Shown: positions 23,469 through 31,102 of the stretch, piece by piece
Layout: each line of letters opens with the position of its first letter
How positions within the stretch are numbered: the stretch's first letter is position 1
NCBI GenBank assembly: GCA_964544305.1
Contig: CAZJAZ010000034.1
Location: 1-31,102 of the forward strand
DNA length: 31,102 bases
DNA from: JAFDWI01 sp964544305
Lineage (GTDB): Bacteria; Actinomycetota; Acidimicrobiia; Acidimicrobiales; Iamiaceae
Reading direction: 5' to 3'
Made by a program: the position numbers and the translations under genes
The notes under the pieces: model-generated
The model's database searches: none
Told to the model about the DNA's origin: nothing
The model's input: the letters and a program-made list of their open reading frames with translations, nothing else

Positions 23469-24911
23469 TCAGAAGTCCAGTCCGGAGAGTTCGGGGTACC
23501 ATTCTTGTGCTTTCTCAACTGCTTGCTTCCAGCGCTGGCGATCGAGTGTTTCGGTCGGTTCAACCGTGCAACGAGGAGCGAAGAGCCCTGCCGTTTCGAC
23601 TTCGTCACGCCATATTCCTGCTGCAATGCCTGCGAAATATCCGGCCCCCAACGTGGTTGCCTCACGCTCGGGCGAAACGGCAATTGGGCGAGATGTCGCG
23701 TTGGCAAGAGCTTGCAGAAATGTCGCGTTGTCGCTCATTCCTCCGTCAACGCGCAGTTCATCAATGGTGAGCCCACTGTCAAGTTGGGCGGCATCAAGGA
23801 GGTCGGCGCCGCGTTGTGCGATGCCTTCCAAAACAGCTCGGACAAGTTCAGGCCGGCCAGTTCCGCGAGTTACGCCCAGCAGCGTGCCGCGCGCGCCGTA
23901 GTCCCACCACGGTGTGCCCAGGCCGAGTAAGGCAGGAACGTAAACAACGCCGTCGGTGGTCGTACACGATGCGGCAACTTGATCGGACTCAGTAGCCGAC
24001 GTGATGATTCCAAGGTCATCGCGAAGCCACTCGACGTTCGTGCCAGCAGCAAGCATCACGGCCTCAAGTCCCCAGTGCTTCTTCCCGTCCATTGAGCGGG
24101 TCACGATGGGGAAAGTGCCTGCTTTGCCACGCTTTGCAATTGTTGGAGGCTGTGTTCCGGTGCACACGTCGAGCATGCCTCCCGTGCCGAACGTGATCTT
24201 GGCTTGGCCGGGTTCAACGCAACCTTGACCAATAAGCGACGCCTGCTGGTCGCCTGCAAGCGCGCCAAGCGTTGGGCTTTTGGCAAGCGCACTGAGTTCG
24301 CCACACAGTCCGCTCGTATCGACGACCGTGGGAAGAACTTCAATGGGGATGTGAAGTGCGTCCAAGATCGCTTGGTCCCAGGTATCACCATGCGTGGACC
24401 GAAGGCCTGTGAGGGCCGCATTCGTGGGGTCGGTGACATGCAGTGCACCGTTTGACAAGGTCCACGCAACCCACGAATCCACCGTTCCAAAACAAAGATG
24501 ACTTCGCTCAGACTCGGCAATGGGTGCGAGAAGCGCCGCAATTTTTGTTGCCGAAAGATTCGGTGCAAGGGAAATACCCTGTCCTTGCAAAACCAAACAG
24601 TCGCCGACCGTCCGAAGGTCCTGCCAACCGATCCCCGGTCCAACTGGTTCGCCGGTCCTTCGATCCCACACGATTGTTGAGGCCCGCTGATTGGCAATGC
24701 CAACTGCCTGTACCGGGCCGCCATGTTCAAGTGCTGCCGATGCGACAGTGCGAACGGCTGTCGCCATTTCCTTCGCATCGAATTCAACAAGGCCGGGCAT
24801 TGGAGAGCGTGGCAGGACCGGCACATGATGGGAATCAGTGACCGTGCCGTCGTCGCGAACAATTGCTGCTCGCACACCACTTGTGCCAACGTCAACGACT
24901 AATACGCTCAT
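23469..24911 (-). CDS. FGGY-family kinase, glycerol-kinase-like with altered sugar pocket
   Basis: A 480-residue ASKHA kinase aligned along its length with GlpK: the first phosphate loop is DVGTSGVRAA, then NQRASTIVW, GWQDLRT, FGTVDSWVAW, HVTDPTNA, AGDQQASLIGQ and LRVDGGMSDN. The catalytic base Asp221 (E. coli Asp245) and Arg76, Trp96 are kept. Three of the six glycerol contacts known in E. coli are changed: Glu84 is Ala77, Tyr135 is Asn118 and Phe270 is Met246. It is therefore safer to call it a polyol/triose-type FGGY kinase than glycerol kinase. The ATG overlaps the flavoprotein stop (ATGA), and it is the last gene of the glpD operon. Confidence 0.93.
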   Translation of the reverse strand: MSVLVVDVGTSGVRAAIVRDDGTVTDSHHVPVLPRSPMPGLVEFDAKEMATAVRTVASAALEHGGPVQAVGIANQRASTIVWDRRTGEPVGPGIGWQDLRTVGDCLVLQGQGISLAPNLSATKIAALLAPIAESERSHLCFGTVDSWVAWTLSNGALHVTDPTNAALTGLRSTHGDTWDQAILDALHIPIEVLPTVVDTSGLCGELSALAKSPTLGALAGDQQASLIGQGCVEPGQAKITFGTGGMLDVCTGTQPPTIAKRGKAGTFPIVTRSMDGKKHWGLEAVMLAAGTNVEWLRDDLGIITSATESDQVAASCTTTDGVVYVPALLGLGTPWWDYGARGTLLGVTRGTGRPELVRAVLEGIAQRGADLLDAAQLDSGLTIDELRVDGGMSDNATFLQALANATSRPIAVSPEREATTLGAGYFAGIAAGIWRDEVETAGLFAPRCTVEPTETLDRQRWKQAVEKAQEWYPELSGLDF

Positions 24912-26440
24912 GGCTTCGCCTCAGGCCACTCCGTGTTCCCAAATTTGCTGGGAAAGCCAAGTTTTGCAGGATTTAAAATGCCGTTTGGGTCAAGCGACTC
25001 TTTCACGGCGCACAGCACCCGATGTCCTGTTCCAAGCGCTTCAACAATGAAGCGAGATCGATTCAGGCCAACACCGTGATGGTGACTCAATGACCCGCCC
25101 GCGGCGAGGACCGCGGTTGTGCCCGCGTTCCACGCGTCCACGTAATACCGATCACGTTGATCTGCATCGGGTTTTGCAGCGAACGTGAAATACAAACATG
25201 CCCCGTCGGTGTAGGCGTGCGATTCGTGACAGCTCACGATCAACGTGCCGGGCACACTCGCGATAGCTTTCGTTGCAGCCTCATGAATGTGAGCAAGACG
25301 TGACCATTGTCCGGTCACCTCCATCGTGTCGACCACATAGCCCTTGTTGATCATGGCCTCTAACGCGGCGACATCGTTGCGATGTTCAACCCACGACGAG
25401 ACGATGTCTTCGCCGTTGCTGAGCCGTTCGCCATCTCGGGTGCATTCTTCATCCGCAATGGCCATTGCGGCATCAATAATCGCCGGGTCGCCTTCATCGA
25501 GTACCACGATGAGGTGACGGCCTTCGAGACCAAAGCGGACAGCTTCGGTTACGTCGTGGACCCGCAAGACCGCGGGGGTCGCGCCTCGTTGCAAAATGCG
25601 CCGACACGCATCAAGTGCGGCTGCGAAATCCTCAAACGCATAGGCGGCGCGGCGTTCTTGAGGTGGGATGGGATGAGTGCGAAGACGTGCGCTCGTGATG
25701 ATGCCAAGTGTGCCTTCAGACCCCACAAATAGCTGCGTGAGATCGGGCCCAACCGCTTGGCGGGGTTGATCGCCGGTGTGGATGGTTGATCCATCGGCGA
25801 GCACCACGTCGAGACCTACAACAATGTCTTCGATCTTGCCGTAGCGAGTGGAGTATTGGCCCGCCCCCCGACACGCCAGCCAACCACCGACGGTTGCCAA
25901 TGTCATTGACTGGGGCCAATGCCCAATCGTGGTGCCATGGCGGGAACGCAATTCGTTTTCGAGCAAATCTCCGAACGTTCCTGCCAAAACGTCGACGACC
26001 ATTGACGAATCATCCATTGCGACAATGCCAGACAGCGCGGTCATGTCGAGCACGACACCGCCACACACGGGCACAGAAGCGCCACACACGCCACTGCGGC
26101 CACCAGCCACGGTGAGCGGGGTCTTCGTCTCATTACAGATTTTCGCGACCTCGGCAACCTGAGCGGCATCGCCTACTTGGACAACGGCCGCCCCGATCGC
26201 CGCGACTTCACCAGCGGTCGCCCAAATCATTGCCTGAGGCCACCAGTCCCGGCTGTGTTCGACGCGCACTCCTTGGTCAACGCTGACGTGCGCACCGGTT
26301 GCTTGAAGCTTCGAAAAGATGGTGTCGTCGAGCTCCCACACACCGTTGCCAGAATCGATGAAATGTGCGTGGGCCTGTTCGGCGCCACCGGCAATTGCAA
26401 TTGGTGGCGTCGGGCTTCCGGGTTGCGGGGAGTACGACAT
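24908..26440 (-). CDS. FAD-linked oxidase, alkyldihydroxyacetonephosphate synthase-like
   Basis: A 510-residue flavoprotein of the vanillyl-alcohol-oxidase superfamily. The FAD-binding part has AGGRSGVCGAS (about residues 112-122), GWLACRGAGQYSTRYGKIEDIVVG and GSEGTLGIIT; the C-terminal cap ends with HHHGVG (about 453-458) and DPNGILNPAKLGF, both typical of the AGPS group that swaps the acyl chain of acyl-DHAP for a fatty alcohol to make an ether bond. Other members oxidise hydroxy acids, so the exact reaction is open. The ATG at 26440 lies 11 nt past the GlpD stop, with a weak ribosome site, and its stop overlaps the kinase start. Substrate supply by GlpD (DHAP) would fit an ether-lipid role. 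Confidence 0.9.
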   Translation of the reverse strand: MSYSPQPGSPTPPIAIAGGAEQAHAHFIDSGNGVWELDDTIFSKLQATGAHVSVDQGVRVEHSRDWWPQAMIWATAGEVAAIGAAVVQVGDAAQVAEVAKICNETKTPLTVAGGRSGVCGASVPVCGGVVLDMTALSGIVAMDDSSMVVDVLAGTFGDLLENELRSRHGTTIGHWPQSMTLATVGGWLACRGAGQYSTRYGKIEDIVVGLDVVLADGSTIHTGDQPRQAVGPDLTQLFVGSEGTLGIITSARLRTHPIPPQERRAAYAFEDFAAALDACRRILQRGATPAVLRVHDVTEAVRFGLEGRHLIVVLDEGDPAIIDAAMAIADEECTRDGERLSNGEDIVSSWVEHRNDVAALEAMINKGYVVDTMEVTGQWSRLAHIHEAATKAIASVPGTLIVSCHESHAYTDGACLYFTFAAKPDADQRDRYYVDAWNAGTTAVLAAGGSLSHHHGVGLNRSRFIVEALGTGHRVLCAVKESLDPNGILNPAKLGFPSKFGNTEWPEAKP

Positions 26441-26451
26441 GGAGTTGGACG

Positions 26452-28209
26452 TTACCCGTTGTCGATACACGACGTTGGCCCGCTCACGGGGAGATCTGGG
26501 GCCTGGCGCTCTTCTTCTACCGATTGCTGATACCACGCGACTTGTTCGGCTCGCTGGGACGCAGACAGACCGAGTTCATCACCAATGAGTTCGGCCACTT
26601 CCTGCGCCGCGGCCGCTGATGCGTCCCGTGCGAGGAGTCGTGCACGGGTGCGTCGGGAAAGTACGTCGTCAACATTTCGTGCCATTTCGTAGCGGGCCGC
26701 GAACACGATCTCCGCTCGCAAGTACGGAAGTCCGTCGATGATTGGCTGCCCGAGGCGTTGATCGGCCGAAATCATTGCTCGCAGAATGGCAGCGTCAGCG
26801 CCGTACCGGCCGATGAGGTGTTCGAACGAGTCACCCGTGAGCTTTGAGGTGCCGACACCTTGCTTGCGGACCGCTTCAATGCCAGCGACCCCGTGCAGGG
26901 GAAGCCGACGGGTTTTACATCGTGTGATCGCTGGTTCATCAACCTGTTTCGCAACCGCGTCAATGCTGTCTTTCGCCATTTGCCGATAGGTCGTGAGTTT
27001 GCCCCCGGTGATCGAGATCATGCCCGAAGCAGCGACGCGAACATGGTGCCGGCGCGAAAGGTCTTTGGTCTTGCCTGACGTTGCCGTTTCGTTCACCAAT
27101 GGGCGAAGGCCAGCCCATGCGCCGAGGACATCATTTCGTTCGATCTTTGTGGTGAGGGCGGCGTTGGCGGCGTCAAGAATGTAATCAATGTCTTGAGAGG
27201 TACACACTGGGTTGTCAAGTGAACCGTCGTAATCGGTATCGGTTGTTCCCAAATACGTCACCGTTGGCGTTCCATCGGGGGAAGATGTGTCATACCACGG
27301 GACGACGAATATTGAACGACCGCCGCCAGCAGGAATGACGGCTGCAATATCGTTTTGCACCTTTTCCCACGGAACCGCGACGTGTATTCCCTTTGCTGGA
27401 CGTATCGATCGCGGGTGGATTCCTTCGTCCAGTGCCCTGATGTCGTCTGCCCAAACTCCCGACGCGTTGACCACCGTTTTGGTCGCGATCGAAAACGATT
27501 CGCCGTCTGCTTCTACAGCAATTGATTGAATCTGACCCGCTGCATCATGGTTGAGCCCAACGGCGCAAATTCCGTTCGCAACGACGGCACCAAAGTCAAG
27601 GGCCGCGCTTCGAGCAAGAGTCAGTGTGAGCCGTGCGTCATCGGCGCGGGCGTCATAGTAGAGGTAGGCAGAATTGAGTCGTTCGGGGCGCACCGTTGGA
27701 ATGTGCTCGCGTGCTTGTGCCGCGGATAGCCGCTTGTGGAGCTTTCCTATCCGTGCGCCGCCGGTGAGGTCGTAGGCCCACATCGCACTGCCAAGAATGC
27801 GGGCGAGCTTCTTTGGCACCGGAGAGTCACGTCCGGTGAGCACCGGCAATAAGAACGGCAAGATTTCAACGAGATGCGGCGCATTTCGCATCAAGGTCTG
27901 ACGCTCGCGCAACGCTTCATAGACGAGCCGAAAGTCGCCTTGTTGGAGATAGCGAAGACCACCGTGGACCATTTTTGACGACTTCGATGAGGTGCCCGAC
28001 GCAAAGTCGTCGCGTTCAATGAGACCAACGCGCAAACCCCGAGAAGCCGCATCGAGTGCACAACCACATCCGGTAATGCCGCCGCCGATGATGACGACGT
28101 CAAAAGTCTGATCTTTGAGTCGAGCTAATGACGCGGTGCGATCAAACCAACCGGTCATCAGAAACCGAACTGACTGAGTGGGCAATGTGGTTGACACATG
28201 AAGTGTCAT
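26452..28209 (-). CDS. glpD: Aerobic glycerol-3-phosphate dehydrogenase
   Basis: A 585-residue FAD-dependent dehydrogenase that oxidises sn-glycerol-3-phosphate to DHAP and passes electrons to quinone at the membrane. The Rossmann motif VVIIGGGITGCGCALDAASR (GGGITG at 42-47) is followed by IERDDFASGTSSKSSKMVHGGLRYL, the GlpD signature. GTTDTDYDG, AGLRPLV and MISITGGKLTTYRQMA are also typical, and the C-terminal DAO_C helical domain is present. The ATG at 28209 has no clear ribosome site and might be leaderless; an ATG at 28158 is an alternative. It leads an overlapping operon with the AGPS-like enzyme and the FGGY kinase and is divergent from whiB. Confidence 0.96.
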   Translation of the reverse strand: MTLHVSTTLPTQSVRFLMTGWFDRTASLARLKDQTFDVVIIGGGITGCGCALDAASRGLRVGLIERDDFASGTSSKSSKMVHGGLRYLQQGDFRLVYEALRERQTLMRNAPHLVEILPFLLPVLTGRDSPVPKKLARILGSAMWAYDLTGGARIGKLHKRLSAAQAREHIPTVRPERLNSAYLYYDARADDARLTLTLARSAALDFGAVVANGICAVGLNHDAAGQIQSIAVEADGESFSIATKTVVNASGVWADDIRALDEGIHPRSIRPAKGIHVAVPWEKVQNDIAAVIPAGGGRSIFVVPWYDTSSPDGTPTVTYLGTTDTDYDGSLDNPVCTSQDIDYILDAANAALTTKIERNDVLGAWAGLRPLVNETATSGKTKDLSRRHHVRVAASGMISITGGKLTTYRQMAKDSIDAVAKQVDEPAITRCKTRRLPLHGVAGIEAVRKQGVGTSKLTGDSFEHLIGRYGADAAILRAMISADQRLGQPIIDGLPYLRAEIVFAARYEMARNVDDVLSRRTRARLLARDASAAAAQEVAELIGDELGLSASQRAEQVAWYQQSVEEERQAPDLPVSGPTSCIDNG

Positions 28210-28246
28210 GCTACCGAGTGTTGGGAGTTGACTCCGATTGTCTCGC

Positions 28247-28296
28247 TCTGAGCCTCAAAGTCGGCTCAGACATGCCGAATGACCATGGTCGGCTCA
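28247..28296. promoter_or_regulatory. Palindrome plus repeat between glpD and whiB
   Basis: TCTGAGCC (28247-28254) and GGCTCAGA (28263-28270) are perfect inverted arms with an 8-bp centre. GTCGGCTCA occurs at 28260-28268 and again at 28288-28296, a 28-bp period, so a third half-site lies nearer whiB. The element occupies the middle of the 119-bp divergent region and is a good operator candidate for glpD, whiB or both. The binding protein cannot be named. Confidence 0.5.
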
Positions 28297-28328
28297 AATG
28301 AGTCGATTCACACGATGGACTGAAGTGA

Positions 28329-28598
28329 ATGATTCGCACCGCCGCTACTCAACAGATCGAAAATCCCTTCGCTTGGCAAGACCGAGCGGCATGCAAAGGC
28401 CTTGACCCTTCTGTCTTTTATCCCGCGGACGACGATTCAGAAGCAGTGGAAATTGCAAAGCAGATCTGTGCGCAGTGCCCGGTACTTGAATTGTGTCTTG
28501 AACACGCACTTGCTGGTCGTGAAAAGAACGGTGTGTGGGGCGGGTGTACCGAAGCTGAACGGCGCCGGATCCAGCGGCGCCGTCGCCGCAGTGCCTGA
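28329..28598 (+). CDS. WhiB-family iron-sulfur transcription factor
   Basis: An 89-residue actinobacterial WhiB-like protein that binds a 4Fe-4S cluster and works with the RNA polymerase sigma factor. The four cluster cysteines are Cys22, Cys47, Cys50 and Cys56 (CAQCPVLELC), the turn is GVWGG (68-72) and a basic C-terminal DNA-contact tail (RRRIQRRRRRS) follows. A fifth cysteine, Cys73, directly after GVWGG, where Leu or Met is usual, is odd. Overall it is closest in feel to the WhiB1/WhiB2 groups that control division or redox genes; the subclass is an inference. There is no clear ribosome site, as for many leaderless actinobacterial genes. Confidence 0.95.
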   Translation: MIRTAATQQIENPFAWQDRAACKGLDPSVFYPADDDSEAVEIAKQICAQCPVLELCLEHALAGREKNGVWGGCTEAERRRIQRRRRRSA

Positions 28599-28696
28599 TT
28601 GGTAACAGTGGGCCGTCCGTAGTTTCTGAAGCACGAACCATAAGATCGTTCCATGACCGCGCCGGTGTTTCTCTTTTGCATGAGTCTGATTCTCCG

Positions 28697-30127
28697 ATGA
28701 CGCGAAGACCCCAAGGTCGCTTTCCCTTCCCGATGGCAGTTGGCCTGATTGCACTACTTGGGCTGGCGCTGCGCGTGCACCACACCCTTACGGTCACGTC
28801 CAAGATTCCACTCACCGGCGATCCGTTTTATTTTTACTATTGGCCTGCTGTTCAACTTGCTCGGGGATACGGATTTCTCGACGTGCAATCGGTGCTCGTC
28901 AACGTCCCTGTGCCTGGTGCTTCCCACCCTCCAGGTTTTATCGCGTTTCTTGCTTTTCTCTACCGCATCGGTATCCACGATCCGAACACGATGCGGCTGG
29001 TCTTATGCGTCGTGGGGAGTTTCACGATCGTCCTCGTCGCAGTAATGGTTGGAACGGCGGTGTCAAAGCGGGCGGGAGTTCTCGCCGCGTTGCTTGCGGC
29101 GGTGTATCCGAACCTTTGGGTGAATGACACGTTGTTGATGTCCGAGACGATCTTGCAGTTCGGGATCGCACTTGGTCTCGCAGGGCTCTATAGCTATTTC
29201 AAGAAACCCAGTATTGGGCGGCTGAGCATCGCCACCGCAGGGCTGACTGTGGCAGCATCGGTGAACGCGCAGTGCTTGTTGCTTTTCCCCATTGTGCTTG
29301 TCCCAGCGATTGTGACTCGACGTCCGTTCCGAGTGGGATCGTTTCTACGTCATGGAATAGTCGCAACATGCGTTCCGCTACTGGTCTTCTTGCCTTGGTA
29401 TCTCTATAACAAGCCACGCTTTTCGAAGACCGTTTGGGTTTCGACGGGTTTTGGACAAACATTTCTCGCTGGCAACTGTCAAGGCACTTTCTCGGGACCG
29501 AACATTGGTGGCTATTTGGTTGGTTGTGTGAACAATGCCGATGGGACGCAAATCCCGCCGTCGTCAAGAGGAATAACCGTTGCACAGTGGAAAGCGACTC
29601 CCGAGTTGGCCAAGCTCGTGACTCTTTACACCTTTGAGAAGGGTGACCTCCCGAAATACCAGTGGCACAAACGTCCACCTACTGGGATTCGGCTGCTTGA
29701 CAAATCCATTGACCAAGAGATCTATCAAAAACGAGCGATTGTCTTCATCAAGAATCACGAAACTCGTCTGCCAGTTGTCATGTTGGCGCGCGAGGCTCGC
29801 ACCGTCGGTCTGTGGAATCCGACTCAGCAAGATTCAATCGACCTGTTTGAGCTCCGAGGATCACGGCGGCTCATTACCGTATCCCGCTGGTCATTTTGGA
29901 TCCTTGGCATTCTGGCGTTGATTGGAGCCGCATTCCTCCGGCGGCGCAAAATTCCCTTGTATCCGATGATCGCATTAGCCGCCGTCTCAGTGTTTACCGT
30001 GGCCGCAACTTTCGGATTGACGCGCTACCGTGCCGCCAGCGAAGTCGGCTTGATCGTGTTTGCGGCGGCAGGACTCGAGGCCATTGTGGGCACGCTTCGA
30101 GCGCGAATGTTTGTCAAGAGAACGTGA
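28697..30127 (+). CDS. ArnT-like membrane glycosyltransferase, copy 1
   Basis: A 476-residue GT-C type polytopic transferase (PMT/ArnT, PMT_2 relative) using a polyprenyl-phosphate sugar donor at the outer face of the membrane. The Asp of the first external loop is in LTGDPFYFYYWP, then ARGYGFLD, HPPGFIAF, and about ten hydrophobic segments. STGFGQTFLAGNC is typical of actinobacterial members. The ATG at 28697 is preferred, but a TTG at 28676 gives gapless alignment with copy 2. It is a tandem duplicate of the next gene. Where copy 2 has S-R-P-E-M, this copy has V-N-A-Q-C (29261-29275). The stop overlaps the next gene's possible GTG (30124). Confidence 0.9.
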   Translation: MTRRPQGRFPFPMAVGLIALLGLALRVHHTLTVTSKIPLTGDPFYFYYWPAVQLARGYGFLDVQSVLVNVPVPGASHPPGFIAFLAFLYRIGIHDPNTMRLVLCVVGSFTIVLVAVMVGTAVSKRAGVLAALLAAVYPNLWVNDTLLMSETILQFGIALGLAGLYSYFKKPSIGRLSIATAGLTVAASVNAQCLLLFPIVLVPAIVTRRPFRVGSFLRHGIVATCVPLLVFLPWYLYNKPRFSKTVWVSTGFGQTFLAGNCQGTFSGPNIGGYLVGCVNNADGTQIPPSSRGITVAQWKATPELAKLVTLYTFEKGDLPKYQWHKRPPTGIRLLDKSIDQEIYQKRAIVFIKNHETRLPVVMLAREARTVGLWNPTQQDSIDLFELRGSRRLITVSRWSFWILGILALIGAAFLRRRKIPLYPMIALAAVSVFTVAATFGLTRYRAASEVGLIVFAAAGLEAIVGTLRARMFVKRT

Positions 30128-30138
30128 AATTGACTCGC

Positions 30139-31102
30139 ATGATGACGCCAAGCCGAGATGCACCTTTGGAACTTCGCAAGGACCGTCAGTGGTGGCTCGG
30201 AATTGTGGCAATTGGTGTTGTGGGATTTGCCATTCGGGCCTTTTACATCAGTCGCTACGCATCGCACGTGGCCATTGGCGGAGATTCGTACTTCTTCTAC
30301 TACTGGCCCGCTGTGCAACTCGCGCGGGGCCAGGGTTATCTCGACGCTGTAAGTGTGTTGTACGGCTACCGGATTCCAGGCGCCGAACACCCACCGGGCC
30401 TCATTCTACTGCTTGCCGGTCTGTATCGATTGGGGTTCGAATCGATGAACGCCATGCGGTATGCACTCGCCGCACTTGGATCGGTAACGGTCGTGCTCGT
30501 TGGTGTGTTCGGGAAGAGATTCGTGTCGCGACGCGCGGGAATCATCGCAGCGCTTCTTGCAGCGATCTATCCGAATGTTTGGTTTCACGACACAGCAATG
30601 ATGTCTGAGACCTTGATGATGTTTGGTTTCGTTATCGCTCTAATCGGAATATATGAGCTTGGTCACCGATGCTGCGTGCGAAACGTTTTCCTAGCGTCAA
30701 GTGGAGTGTTGATTGCTGGATCATCTCGTCCCGAGATGTTGGTCTTCTTGCCGTTGATCATTCTGCCTCTCATTTGGGCAAGGTGTCGGGCCAACGGGTG
30801 GCGCATGATCAAACTCGGAGCAATCGCATGCGCGCTCCCAGGGTTGGCCCTGGTCGGGTGGGTTTCGTACAACACCGGCCGCTTTGCCCATCCCTACTTT
30901 CTCTCCACCGGTTTCGGCCAGACGTTCCAAGTTGGAACCTGTGACGCGACGTTTTCGGGCGAAACTATTGGCGGTTTTTCGCTTGCTTGTGGCAAGACCT
31001 ATTCGAACGGAACTGGGTCTCCTTCAGCACCGCGGACGACCCCTGACCAACGTGCGGCGTACGCAAAAAGTTTCATTGCGATTCGTCGCATGGGGCCGGG
31101 TG
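30139..31102 (+). CDS. ArnT-like membrane glycosyltransferase, copy 2 (runs off window)
   Basis: An open frame of 321 residues without a stop before the right edge. It aligns without gaps with copy 1 over the first ~200 residues: GGDSYFFYYWPAVQLARG, HPPGLILL, RRAGIIAALLAAIYPNVW, MMSETLMMFG, and later STGFGQTFQVGTCDATFSG. The external-loop Asp (residue 49) and the S-R-P-E motif (Arg197, Glu199) are both present, so it looks like the intact member of the pair. ATG codons at 30139 and 30142, or a GTG at 30124 overlapping the previous stop (GTGA), could start it. The acceptor is unknown; it may modify a lipid, glycan or protein in the envelope. Confidence 0.9.
   Translation, partial: MMTPSRDAPLELRKDRQWWLGIVAIGVVGFAIRAFYISRYASHVAIGGDSYFFYYWPAVQLARGQGYLDAVSVLYGYRIPGAEHPPGLILLLAGLYRLGFESMNAMRYALAALGSVTVVLVGVFGKRFVSRRAGIIAALLAAIYPNVWFHDTAMMSETLMMFGFVIALIGIYELGHRCCVRNVFLASSGVLIAGSSRPEMLVFLPLIILPLIWARCRANGWRMIKLGAIACALPGLALVGWVSYNTGRFAHPYFLSTGFGQTFQVGTCDATFSGETIGGFSLACGKTYSNGTGSPSAPRTTPDQRAAYAKSFIAIRRMGPG

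Noticed and set aside
28697..31102. Repeated DNA words between the two glycosyltransferase genes as a mobile repeat
   Set aside because: The similarity follows the protein alignment and is explained by gene duplication.

Overview
The window most likely comes from an actinobacterium, probably an Acidimicrobiia/Ilumatobacteraceae-type organism. The evidence is a WhiB-type regulator, two F420-dependent luciferase-like oxidoreductases, a WS/DGAT acyltransferase, a DrrAB-type ABC exporter, an actinobacterial SNF2 helicase, a DsbA-fold protein of the mycothiol-era type, frequent GTG starts and moderately high GC. The lineage is inferred from gene content only. A run of exactly 100 N (10524-10623) marks a scaffold join, so this is an assembled draft or metagenomic contig. 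I see no tRNA, rRNA operon, CRISPR array, insertion sequence, phage gene or att site.

Layout, left to right. (1) 1-2075: two luciferase-like F420 oxidoreductase paralogues face each other, with a small conserved-looking hypothetical gene behind the second. (2) 2254-5896: a 63-aa hypothetical gene on the plus strand converges on a minus-strand run of WS/DGAT, a single-cysteine DsbA-fold protein, a PAP2 phosphatase and a RecB-like PD-(D/E)XK nuclease. (3) 5928-10523: a carotenoid oxygenase lies downstream of a DrrA/DrrB exporter, with a TetR regulator divergent from the exporter. (4) 10624-13732: alpha/beta hydrolase (cut by the gap), alkylsulfatase-like metallo-beta-lactamase fold enzyme and SDR dehydrogenase, all minus. 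(5) 13834-17887: class A penicillin-binding protein, then a tightly packed trio of Zn-ribbon coiled-coil protein, membrane protein and histidine phosphatase. (6) 17891-23307 (minus): two exported ferritin-like proteins, RNase P RNA, the SNF2 helicase and an 88-aa partner whose start overlaps the helicase stop. (7) 23469-28209 (minus): an operon of GlpD, an alkyl-DHAP-synthase-like flavoprotein and an FGGY kinase. (8) 28329-31102 (plus): whiB, then two tandem paralogous ArnT-like membrane glycosyltransferases, the second running off the window.

Functionally this is mostly a chromosomal core and lipid/envelope neighbourhood rather than a mobile island. The points most worth a second look are: an RNase P RNA whose near-universal P4 helix carries a compensated base-pair flip; a 'glycerol kinase' whose glycerol-contacting residues are replaced at three of six positions, encoded in an overlapping operon with GlpD and an alkyl-DHAP-synthase-like enzyme; a pair of Tat-exported ferritin-fold proteins with eroded metal ligands; and a glycosyltransferase duplication in which one copy has lost an Arg-Pro-Glu motif kept by the other.
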